The translations under genes were made by a program, and so were the position numbers. 36,972 bases of DNA from Aliicoccus persicus (GTDB taxonomy: Bacteria; Bacillota; Bacilli; Staphylococcales; Salinicoccaceae). Position 1 is the stretch's first letter. Each line of letters opens with the position of its first letter. The notes below the pieces were generated by a model. That model was not told the origin of the DNA and made no database searches. It saw nothing but the letters and a program-made list of their open reading frames with translations. Below, in pieces: positions 1 through 7,311 of this stretch. The stretch is taken from positions 18,216 through 55,187 of the forward strand of contig NZ_FOIT01000001.1 in the NCBI RefSeq assembly GCF_900110815.1, written 5' to 3'.

Positions 1-297
1 AAAGTAGGAGAATATTTAAAATATGATACTTTCGTAATGGGTGCTACTATTATGAGTCCAGCAGATACTATGAAACATATTAAATTTTCAGACTTACCTA
101 AAGCTGTGGATACTAATTACCTGCGTCGTGTAGTGGCAAGTGGTGGAGAAATTTATGTAGGTCATCCATATGAGATGTGTGTTTATCGTTCTGGAGATAC
201 AAGTCATCACACTTGGAATGTAAATGACCTATCAATGTTAAGAAATGCTGAAATAGTTGGATTTGGTACTCCGGAGTCTACGGTACACATTTCATAA
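1..297 (+). CDS. C-terminal part of a probable glycosyltransferase (cut by window edge)
   Basis: The frame is open from base 1, so only about the last 98 residues of a longer protein are present; the internal ATG at 37 is not a credible start. The tail contains the run VYRSGDTSHHTWN followed by a short hydrophobic end. A His-Thr-Trp motif after a tyrosine-rich strand resembles the C-terminal end of GT-A (family 2) glycosyltransferases in capsule and teichoic-acid loci; this is recalled family knowledge, not proven here. It is followed after 22 bp by the alpha/beta-hydrolase gene in the same direction, which suggests one operon. The likely role is sugar addition to a surface polysaccharide, but donor and acceptor cannot be deduced. 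Confidence 0.5.
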   Translation, partial: KVGEYLKYDTFVMGATIMSPADTMKHIKFSDLPKAVDTNYLRRVVASGGEIYVGHPYEMCVYRSGDTSHHTWNVNDLSMLRNAEIVGFGTPESTVHIS

Positions 298-319
298 AAA
301 TAAAGGTGTTGGAGAAAAT

Positions 320-1126
320 ATGAAGAAAATTTTATTTGAAGATTTATCTGTAGAATTTTTTTACTCATTAGAGTATGATGAGACATTTCAGATTATTTAT
401 AATGAATTAAATTTCTATTTCAAAAGTTTTTTAAAAGAAGATAATGATAATCTTATATTTTTCTCAAATGGTGCTGTTGACAGAAAGAAGAAGACACCAC
501 CAGTATTTATGAGATCATCATGGTCTGAAGATATAAAAGCCAACTGTATTTTCATAGATGATCGGACAATTCACGATACAATTTTGAGAATTGGTTGGGG
601 TGTTGGGGTTAAATCTAGACATTACTTAAATGACTATTCAATGATAGCTAAAAAAATAACTACTATATTGAATATAAAGGAACAAAACGTATTCTATTGT
701 GGTTCTTCTGCTGGTGGTTTTATGTCAATGCTTTTAGCATCAATGCATAAGGATACAACTGCGATTGTCAATAATCCTCAAACTGCTGTACTAGAGTTTA
801 ATAAATCTCATGTGAAGGAACTTTGTGAAACAATTTTTCCAAATATGAGTAAAGAGGAAATTCTTATTGAATATGCTGCGAGACTAAATGTAGTAGATGC
901 ATTTGATCAGTCTGATTATTTACCATCACTATACTATTTGCAAAATAGAAAATGTGATAGAGATATGGAAACCCAGTATAAGCCCTTTATACAAGGATTA
1001 AAGAGAAAGAATGTTTCTGAGAGCAAATTTACATATATTTTATACAATGATTATGAGAAAGGACATGAACCATTATTGAAAAATGATTTTATAAAAGAAG
1101 TACATAAGATAATACTCAATTGTTAA
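320..1126 (+). CDS. alpha/beta-hydrolase-fold protein of a polysaccharide locus
   Basis: 268 residues. ATG at 320 is preceded by GGAG at 311-314; an upstream in-frame start near 257 would overlap the preceding gene and lacks such a site. The nucleophile elbow is GSSAGG at residues 128-133 (Ser130), and a C-terminal GHEPL gives His249 as the likely catalytic histidine, so a serine-hydrolase triad is plausible. No signal peptide or membrane segment is visible, so it probably acts in the cytoplasm. The paralogue at 18311-19114 keeps the GSSAGG elbow and a GH-x-PL motif. Location beside a glycosyltransferase tail and a nucleotide-sugar dehydrogenase suggests acyl-ester or amide chemistry on a capsule precursor. 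The XcbB/CpsF capsule family is an alternative assignment. Function is inferred from fold and context only. Confidence 0.65.
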   Translation: MKKILFEDLSVEFFYSLEYDETFQIIYNELNFYFKSFLKEDNDNLIFFSNGAVDRKKKTPPVFMRSSWSEDIKANCIFIDDRTIHDTILRIGWGVGVKSRHYLNDYSMIAKKITTILNIKEQNVFYCGSSAGGFMSMLLASMHKDTTAIVNNPQTAVLEFNKSHVKELCETIFPNMSKEEILIEYAARLNVVDAFDQSDYLPSLYYLQNRKCDRDMETQYKPFIQGLKRKNVSESKFTYILYNDYEKGHEPLLKNDFIKEVHKIILNC

Positions 1127-1315
1127 CATTGTACTAAAAGTATAAATTATTTTACACTATTATTTTTCAATCGATCTCATGATAATATAGTATAGTTTGA
1201 AAAGACAATATTCATTGAACTGTACCAATGAAAACATTAATACTTTTAAGCACTGTTTGTATCAATACTAATTTAAGCATTTTATCATTACAGTAAAATT
1301 AAAGGGGTGTAAAGA

Positions 1316-2638
1316 TTGAATTTAAAGGAAAAACTACTAAATAATAAAGCGAAGGTTTCAATAATTGGATTAGGATATGTAGGTATGCCTCTTTCAGTCG
1401 AGTTTGCTAAATATACAAACGTTATTGGTTTCGATATTAATGAAGAAAAGATTAACTTATATAAAAGTGGTATAGATCCAACTAAAGAGGTCGGCAACGA
1501 CATAATAAAAAATACAACAGTTAACTTTACGAATAAAGAAGAGGATTTAAAAGAAGTTGACTTTCATATGGTAGCTGTTCCTACTCCAATAAAAATCGAT
1601 AAGACACCAGATTTAACTCCAGTCGAAGGTGCTTCTAAAGTTGTGGGTAGAAACTTGAAAAAAGGTGCATATGTAGTATTTGAATCAACAGTTTATCCAG
1701 GAGTTACAGAAGATGTTTGTATTCCTATTCTAGAAAAAGAATCTGGTCTCAAATGTGGTGATGATTTTAAAGTGGGATATTCACCTGAGAGAATTAACCC
1801 CGGTGATAAAATAAATACATTAGACAAGATTATTAAAATTGTTTCTGGTGTCGATGAGGAAGCATTGGATGTTATTTCAGATGTTTATGAAATTGTTATC
1901 AAAGCAGGAGTACATAAAGCAAGTAGTATTAAAGTAGCTGAGGCTGCAAAGGTTGTAGAAAATAGTCAAAGAGATATTAATATAGCGTTCATGAATGAGC
2001 TTGCTAAAGTATTTAATAAAATGGGGATTAATACAAATGAGGTCGTAGAAGCAATGAGGACCAAGTGGAACTCATTACCTTTTACTCCAGGACTTGTTGG
2101 TGGACATTGTATAGGCGTAGATCCTTATTATTTTCTTTATCAAGCAGAAAAATTAGGTTATCATAGTCAAATAATTCAATCTGGTAGAAGAATTAATGAT
2201 TCGATGGGAGATTTTGTTGCTCATGCAGTAATAAAAAAACTTATTGAAGCTAATAAGAAAGTTAAAGAATCAAAAGTTGTAATCTGTGGAGTTACTTTTA
2301 AAGAAGATTGTCCAGATACAAGAAATTCAAAAGTATTTGACATAGTCAAGGGTTTAAATGAATATGGAATTGAAGTAACATTTGTAGATGAACAAGCAGA
2401 TAGACAAGAAGCAAAAGAATTTTACGGGATTGACATATTAAATATTGATGAAGTAAAAAATGCTGATTGTTTAGTTTTCGCTGTTGCGCACAAAGAGTTT
2501 AAAGAACTTGGGAAAGAAAGATTAGCTGAAATGTATAATCAGAATTTAAAAGAAAAAGAAAGAGTTTTAATAGATGTAAAGGGTATATTTACATCAGAAT
2601 TATTCCAAAAATCTGATATGAAGTACTGGAGCTTATAA
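1316..2638 (+). CDS. nucleotide-sugar 6-dehydrogenase (UDP-N-acetyl-hexosaminuronate forming)
   Basis: 440 residues from a TTG start at 1316 with the strong site AAAGGGGTG at 1301-1309. It belongs to the UDP-glucose/GDP-mannose dehydrogenase superfamily: N-terminal Rossmann motif GLGYVG at residues 18-23, a central helical domain with Lys207 and Asn216, and GGHCIGVDPYY with catalytic Cys265. The FTPGLVGGHC context is typical of the WbpA/TviB/CapL group, which oxidises UDP-GlcNAc or UDP-GalNAc (or UDP-ManNAc in relatives) to the uronate with two NAD. The exact sugar cannot be read from sequence. The enzyme would supply the carboxylated sugar that neighbouring ligase- and lyase-like proteins act on. 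A diverged second copy starts at 5568 but is cut after 46 codons. The gene ends just before a bidirectional hairpin. Confidence 0.93.
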   Translation: MNLKEKLLNNKAKVSIIGLGYVGMPLSVEFAKYTNVIGFDINEEKINLYKSGIDPTKEVGNDIIKNTTVNFTNKEEDLKEVDFHMVAVPTPIKIDKTPDLTPVEGASKVVGRNLKKGAYVVFESTVYPGVTEDVCIPILEKESGLKCGDDFKVGYSPERINPGDKINTLDKIIKIVSGVDEEALDVISDVYEIVIKAGVHKASSIKVAEAAKVVENSQRDINIAFMNELAKVFNKMGINTNEVVEAMRTKWNSLPFTPGLVGGHCIGVDPYYFLYQAEKLGYHSQIIQSGRRINDSMGDFVAHAVIKKLIEANKKVKESKVVICGVTFKEDCPDTRNSKVFDIVKGLNEYGIEVTFVDEQADRQEAKEFYGIDILNIDEVKNADCLVFAVAHKEFKELGKERLAEMYNQNLKEKERVLIDVKGIFTSELFQKSDMKYWSL

Positions 2639-2652
2639 TTAATTTTTGCAAT

Positions 2653-2692
2653 AAATATCCATCAAATTAGTTAAATTATTTGATGGATATTT
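2653..2692. terminator. bidirectional rho-independent terminator
   Basis: A perfect 15-bp stem (AAATATCCATCAAAT, 2653-2667, paired with 2678-2692) with a 10-base loop lies between convergent genes, the dehydrogenase (+) and the asparagine-synthetase-like gene (-). T-rich sequence follows the stem on both strands. Confidence 0.85.
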
Positions 2693-2712
2693 CTATTTTG
2701 TAATGTAATTTC

Positions 2713-4665
2713 TTATTTTAAATTTTTTCTCGAATAAGGACTACTATGGTGAATAAGATTTCTATCTGACATTTTTGATGTTATTTCTCTATATTCTAAT
2801 ATTTGAAGGCGTGAATTAGATTCCCAATTTTCTTTCTGAAGTAAATCTTTATTAATTTGTAGTCTAATTTTGATAATGTCATTTTTAATTAAGCCAGGGA
2901 TACTAATGTGATTAGGACGTGCCCAGTTAGCAATATCTTCCTTAAGTAGTAATTCATCATTCTTGTAAATTTCATAGTAAATATATTCTTTATATTCTCT
3001 TGAAGAATATGGTGATGTAATTACAAGCTGTGCAATACCATTTTCACGTTCAAAAGTTATGCTGGCTTCTACATAGGAACCTTTTTTATTAAGTTTTCTA
3101 GGTAGAAATAAATTATTCTGGGTAACACTTTTTGTAACAGTAGATTGATCGTTAGATTTCACTAAAAACTCATTGAAGATGGTTTTAATAGAATTTTTAT
3201 TTACAGTTTTTGATACCACTGAATTTTTCTTTTTAGATTGTTCGTAAAGGTTATTATAATCATTCACACCATAGAAGTTTAGAATTGGGAAATTCCTGTT
3301 TATAATTTCTTTAAACAAATAACAATCTCGTCTTTGTTCATAAGAAAACGATAATGAGATGTTATTCATTGCTCTATGACTAAATGGATTTATAGTTCTG
3401 AATACCGAATCGTGGTTATTCAAAACCTCGCTTATCCAACGTCCTACTCTAAGCTCCCAATGAATTAAATCAAGTACATGATAATCATAAATATTAGATA
3501 GATAATTAATATTAGAAACAAAATCATTGTATGACTTCTCTAAAAGTTTTGATTCAATAGTATCCCCTTTATACATTTTCATTACCGATTCTTTGGCATT
3601 GGGAATTGAACTTATTATTTTTTCCTTTCTATGTAAACGAGCTTGTCCAATTTCAAGAGTATTACTTCTTAGATGCAATAAGTTTTCCCCAAAGGCATTA
3701 TAAACATACTTATTTAGTATTGGTAAGTGGCGGTGAATTGAATTTTTTTGTTGTATTTCTGATTCTTTGTCTGTTAATGACAATGGATCATCATGGAAAA
3801 AGAAAAACTTATGATTCAAATGTATGTCATTTAGGATATTCTTTACAATTGTATAGTCTAATGAGAGCTTACTAGATTCAGATGTGGAGTTATCTATTTT
3901 ATCATTATAGGCGTATGTGAAGAAGTTAAATCGATCAATGTAATTTTTGGACAAAGCTAAGGCAAATCGACTGTCTAAACCGCCTGTTATAGAGAAAACT
4001 ATTTTATTATAATATTGGCAATATTCTTCAATTTGAGTTTTCCAGAATTTCTCAACAAGAGCAAATCTTTTTTCTTCACTCATTTGAGTATATGGATTAT
4101 TTCGTCTTGGAAAGAATCTAGTTACATTGTTACTTGGTAATTCAACATAATGATTAGGTATTGTAGATTTAACATTATCATAAGGTGAATTCAAAAATGT
4201 TTTTTCTACAATTTTAACTTCCCCTTCTGGAATTTTATAGTTCAAAATTTCACCTAGAAGATTAGCATGTGACGACACAAGTACTTGATCCATACAGTAA
4301 TAATTAGAACGTCCATTTGTTGCATCTGGATAGATTTTAATCTTATTACTATCTTTTATAATAATAGAATAACGTCCAGCTAAATAATCTAATGTATTCA
4401 AAAACTCTTCATGGTTGTGAAGATAGAGTGATAATAATGTTTCAGCAATTAAATTGTTCGGAATATTGTTATATATACCTATATGCATGTAGTCACCATG
4501 TATAATTAAAAAGCTATCTTTATTTTTGGATATAGAGTATTGAGTACCTGAATCAGTATAGTAATAGTATTCGTCAATAACTTCTTTATTAACATAATTA
4601 GGAGGTAAAGAATCTAATTTCTTATCTGATAATATATAGCCAAATGGATACAATCTTAAGTTCAT
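2713..4665 (-). CDS. asparagine-synthetase-like amide ligase with inactive glutaminase domain (copy 1)
   Basis: 650 residues. The N-terminal part (about 1-145) has class II glutamine-amidotransferase-like features such as LAGRYSIIIKD near 95-105 and VLVSSHANLLGE near 128-139. However, residue 2 is Asn, not the catalytic Cys2 of AsnB. The ATP-pyrophosphatase loop SITGGLDSR (225-233) is intact, so AMP-forming activation of a carboxylate remains plausible. Loss of Cys2 with a kept PP-loop is also seen in beta-lactam synthetase and lasso-peptide cyclases, which use a supplied amine instead of glutamine. After the synthetase domain comes a beta-rich C-terminal extension (about 520-640) not found in AsnB. 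The closest relative here is the truncated copy at 19613-21064; the copies at 7312 and 9419 form a second pair. Context suggests amidation or aminoacylation of a uronic-acid polymer (inference). Confidence 0.75.
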   Translation of the reverse strand: MNLRLYPFGYILSDKKLDSLPPNYVNKEVIDEYYYYTDSGTQYSISKNKDSFLIIHGDYMHIGIYNNIPNNLIAETLLSLYLHNHEEFLNTLDYLAGRYSIIIKDSNKIKIYPDATNGRSNYYCMDQVLVSSHANLLGEILNYKIPEGEVKIVEKTFLNSPYDNVKSTIPNHYVELPSNNVTRFFPRRNNPYTQMSEEKRFALVEKFWKTQIEEYCQYYNKIVFSITGGLDSRFALALSKNYIDRFNFFTYAYNDKIDNSTSESSKLSLDYTIVKNILNDIHLNHKFFFFHDDPLSLTDKESEIQQKNSIHRHLPILNKYVYNAFGENLLHLRSNTLEIGQARLHRKEKIISSIPNAKESVMKMYKGDTIESKLLEKSYNDFVSNINYLSNIYDYHVLDLIHWELRVGRWISEVLNNHDSVFRTINPFSHRAMNNISLSFSYEQRRDCYLFKEIINRNFPILNFYGVNDYNNLYEQSKKKNSVVSKTVNKNSIKTIFNEFLVKSNDQSTVTKSVTQNNLFLPRKLNKKGSYVEASITFERENGIAQLVITSPYSSREYKEYIYYEIYKNDELLLKEDIANWARPNHISIPGLIKNDIIKIRLQINKDLLQKENWESNSRLQILEYREITSKMSDRNLIHHSSPYSRKNLK

Positions 4666-4750
4666 AAATATTCCCTTTCTACATTAATTATTCTATCTAT
4701 TATATAATAGATAAAGTGTTTATGGCAAACTAATAATGTAGGTATTGGCA

Positions 4751-4790
4751 TTTAATTTATGTATGTCCTATAGGGCATACATAAATTAAA
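4751..4790. promoter_or_regulatory. 40-bp near-perfect palindrome
   Basis: Bases 4751-4770 and 4771-4790 are inverted copies with one mismatching pair and no loop. It lies about 85 bp upstream of the minus-strand ligase gene and about 85 bp before the IS21 istA fragment. No T-run follows, so it is a poor terminator. It could be an operator, the outer end of the old IS21 element, or an insertion target. The palindrome is directly visible; its role is unknown. Confidence 0.5.
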
Positions 4791-4877
4791 TGAACCACTT
4801 GCCAACTCTCCATAATAACTTTAAACTTCTCGTTGGACCAACAACGTTCGACAGGCGGAAATTAGGAGATGTTAGCA

Positions 4878-5392
4878 GTGGCTCAAATTGATTATATCAG
4901 ATACGAAGTCAATCACACAGGTGAAACATATGCCAGTGTGGCGAGAAAGATGGGTGTTGATTCACGGACGGTGAGTAAGTATGCGAATCAAGAAACGTTT
5001 GAAAAGAGAGAGAAACAAAAACGGAAAGCCCGTGTGATGGATCCAGTCAAACCAATTATTGATCAATGGATTACAGAAGATTTAAAAAAGAAAAAGAAGT
5101 ACCAAAGAACTGCTAAAAAAATATATGAACAATTAAGGGATTTCCATGGCTTCACAGGTTCAGATCGGACTGTGAGACAATATGTGTCTCAAAGAAAGAA
5201 AGAATTAAAGGATTCCTTAACAGATGCAGCCCTTCCACTAGAATCTGTCGCGGGAACAGCACAGGTTGACTTTGGGACTGCACCATTTAAATATGAGTCT
5301 GAGGTCATTGATTTACCTTTCTTGGTCATGTCTTTTCCGTATAGTAATAGCTTTTACTTTCAAGTGTTTCCTTCGGAAAACACAGAATGTTT
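4878..5392 (+). pseudogene. truncated IS21-family transposase (istA 5' fragment)
   Basis: About 171 residues of an IstA-type transposase: an N-terminal helix-turn-helix region (YASVARKMGVDSRTVSKYA) and the start of the DDE domain at AQVDFGTAPF, which supplies the first catalytic Asp. The frame is cut at 5393, where a solo IS3 end begins; the remaining two thirds of the transposase and any istB partner are absent. The GTG at 4878 is the better start, because TAGGAG at 4863-4868 directly abuts the in-frame ATG at 4869. The sequence is unlike the complete IS21 element at 14466-17030, so this is a different IS21-type element. It is non-functional. Confidence 0.8.
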
Positions 5393-5498
5393 TGGTATGT
5401 CAACAGTATTCTAGACAGTTTTTATAGAGTGCTTTCTTATACTCCTTCGGCGTCATATAACCTAGGGCACCATGTGGTCTAATATTGTTATACCAATT
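5393..5498 (-). mobile_element. solo right-end remnant of the IS3 element (106 bp)
   Basis: Bases 5393-5498 repeat the end of the intact IS3 copy starting at 5706 (TGGTATGTCAACAG and onward, through the 3' end of orfB) with no difference that I can see. The homology stops at 5498, and the two copies are direct repeats 207 bp apart. The remnant joins an IS21 fragment on its left to the promoter region of a broken dehydrogenase on its right, marking an IS-mediated deletion or recombination junction. Confidence 0.85.
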
Positions 5499-5567
5499 TT
5501 TATAAATTACATTAATCAGTAGGATCATCTATGATAGTATTAAGTAAAATAAAATGAGGTGTAAATA

Positions 5568-5705
5568 TTGAATTTAAAAGAAAAGTTGCTAAATCATGAT
5601 GCTAAAGTCTCTGTAATTGGACTTGGATATGTAGGAATGCCTTTATCAGTAGAGTTTGCTAAGTATACTAATGTAATAGGTTTTGATATAAACAAAGATA
5701 AGATC
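5568..5705 (+). pseudogene. 5' stub of a second nucleotide-sugar dehydrogenase, cut by IS3
   Basis: TTG start at 5568 behind GAGGTG. It encodes 46 residues (NLKEKLLNHDAKVSVIGLGY at the start, then VGMPLSVEFAKYTNVIGFD) that match the N-terminus of the complete dehydrogenase at 1316, including the GLGYVG cofactor loop. The match ends exactly at 5705, where the IS3 terminal TGG begins. No dehydrogenase sequence resumes at the far side of the IS (6924 onward), so the insertion was accompanied or followed by a deletion. The nucleotide sequence is clearly diverged from the copy at 1316, so this was a distinct paralogue, perhaps from a second capsule gene set. Confidence 0.9.
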
Positions 5706-5712
5706 TGGTATG

Positions 5713-6525
5713 TCAACAGTATTCTAGACAGTTTTTATAGAGTGCTTTCTTATACTCCTTCGGCGTCATATAACCTAGGGCACCATGTGGTCTAATATTG
5801 TTATACCAATTCACATAATCAAATAGTTCAATTTTCAACTGTTGTAGAGATATAAAATGATACTGTCTAATGAACTCGGTTTTCAGTGCCTTAAATGTCG
5901 TTTCAGCAACCGCATTGTCATAGGGACAACCTTTCATGCTCAGTGATCTTTGGATACCAAATGTATCAAGCACGTCATCAATCAAATGATTATCAAACGC
6001 TTTCCCACGGTCTGTATGGAACATTTGAACCTTTCTTAAATCATGCTTAATGGTACTCAACGTTGCTGACACAAGATGGCTATCTTTATTTGGACCTGCA
6101 CTATGTCCAACAATCTCACGATTAAACAAGTCAATAAATACACATATGTAATGCCACTTTCCAGCCACTTTTACATAGGTTAAATCACTGACGAGTACCT
6201 CCATAGGTGCCTGTCTAATGAAATTTCTACCGAGTCTATTTATGATATTCCGTTCATTTGATTGTGAGGGATGCGGTCTATATTTCAATGAAGTATACGA
6301 CGATACTAACCTTTTTGCTTTCATAATCCGACCGATGCGTCTCCGAGAGATTTTGAATCCAAGTCTATTTAACTCATGTTTAATTCTACGTGTCCCAAAA
6401 CACTGACGATTCGCATTAAATATCTCAACGACTTTATGACTGATGACATCTTCTGAATCATCAACAGTCTGTTTATTCAATTCATAATAATAGGTACTTC
6501 TTGGGATTTGTAGGACTTTACACAT
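5713..6525 (-). CDS. IS3-family transposase orfB (DDE integrase domain)
   Basis: 270 residues from the internal Met. It contains the HTH_21-like region (RQCFGTRRIKHELNRLGFKI) and a DDE rve domain: VSDLTYVKV, FHTDRGKAFD and the distal GCPYDNAVAETTFKALKTE with the catalytic Glu. The coding frame extends upstream of the Met as TKIDVIRENADKYSVSA and is in -1 phase to orfA. The element therefore probably makes an OrfAB fusion by -1 slippage at the A-rich CGAAAATAG that contains the orfA stop. The orfB stop codon lies inside the terminal inverted repeat. No damage is seen, so it is probably active. Confidence 0.92.
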   Translation of the reverse strand: MCKVLQIPRSTYYYELNKQTVDDSEDVISHKVVEIFNANRQCFGTRRIKHELNRLGFKISRRRIGRIMKAKRLVSSYTSLKYRPHPSQSNERNIINRLGRNFIRQAPMEVLVSDLTYVKVAGKWHYICVFIDLFNREIVGHSAGPNKDSHLVSATLSTIKHDLRKVQMFHTDRGKAFDNHLIDDVLDTFGIQRSLSMKGCPYDNAVAETTFKALKTEFIRQYHFISLQQLKIELFDYVNWYNNIRPHGALGYMTPKEYKKALYKNCLEYC

Positions 6526-6566
6526 TGCTGATACTGAATATTTATCGGCATTCTCACGAATGACAT

Positions 6567-6848
6567 CTATTTTCGTCCCATGATCAGCGCTGCTTGCTTT
6601 AAAATGTTATTTTCCATCTTAAGTTGCTGGTTTTCTTTTCTGAGTTGTCTCATTTCTCTTTCTTCATCTGTTAAGTTATCTAAATGATTGAAAGAACCTG
6701 TCGCCTGATGATTTTTGACCCACTTATCCAATGATGAAGGAGTTAAATCATACTCACGTACAATTTCAGATTTGGGTTTACCATTTTCAAATAATCGCAC
6801 CATCTGCAGTTTAAACTCTGGGGTAAAGGTTCTTCTTGTTCTTGTCAT
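6567..6848 (-). CDS. IS3-family transposase orfA (HTH and leucine zipper)
   Basis: 93 residues starting MTRTRRTFTPEFKLQMVRLF, a classic HTH_Tnp_1 domain that binds the IS ends. A leucine-zipper-like coiled coil follows (REMRQLRKENQQLKMENNIL). It ends ALIMGRK at a TAG that overlaps the presumed frameshift site into orfB. The copy at 14323 has lost 29 residues between FTP and LDKWV, so this is the only full orfA in the window. Confidence 0.92.
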   Translation of the reverse strand: MTRTRRTFTPEFKLQMVRLFENGKPKSEIVREYDLTPSSLDKWVKNHQATGSFNHLDNLTDEEREMRQLRKENQQLKMENNILKQAALIMGRK

Positions 6849-6923
6849 AAAAAAACGCCTACTTTCTTTGATTTAACAATAACCTCCCTCATAGGAGTTG
6901 TCCAATCAAGTGTAGACGATTCA

Positions 6924-7311
6924 CTTCTTGCTTTGTATGATTAGATCAATGTAACCTTATTTATCATCTAAATATTAAACAGCCCTTTTCAACGTTATAA
7001 AATTTGTCTATTATATATTTAAACGCTTTCATTAGATTGAGTATTTGAAAATTAATATTAGTTAGTTCGTGAAAGTATTAATTTCTAATTATTCTAGTAC
7101 CTCTGATTATTATATGTAGATCAAATAAATAATTTTAAGGAACAAATTAATATCTGATCTAAAATAAGCTTGTACAAAGTGATTATCTTCTGAATGATAC
7201 TTAAACAATTGATAAAAGAGCCCATGATTAGGCTATATTACAATTTAAATATGAGTTGATTATTACTATTATTACTTAATCATCTTTAAGGAAAGGGAAG
7301 TTGACCAATTT
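6924..7311 (+). other. AT-rich intergenic leader upstream of ligase copy 2
   Basis: 388 bp without a credible gene. It begins at the IS3 right end and carries no recognisable remnant of the interrupted dehydrogenase. A weak promoter-like pair (TTGATA near 7210 and CTATAT/TATATT about 18-19 bp later) precedes the next gene. GGAAAGGGAAG at 7290-7300 serves as the ribosome binding site of the ATG at 7312. Nothing else is supported. Confidence 0.4.

Larger units (their letters stand above)
5706..6923 (-). mobile_element. complete IS3-family (IS150-like) insertion sequence, 1218 bp
   Basis: The ends align as imperfect inverted repeats beginning with TG: TGGTATGTCAACAGTATTC on the left, and on the right, read inward on the minus strand, TGAATCGTCTACACTTGAT. 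It carries orfA and orfB in the minus orientation. No target-site duplication is visible (left flank AAGATC, right flank CTTCTT), consistent with a rearranged insertion. Related copies or ends in the window are 5393-5498, 14248-17949 and 21128-21159. Confidence 0.88.

Noticed and set aside
5568-5795. 75-residue frame starting like a dehydrogenase
   Set aside because: Only the first 46 codons are dehydrogenase. The rest is IS3 sequence read through by chance, so it is annotated as a broken stub instead.
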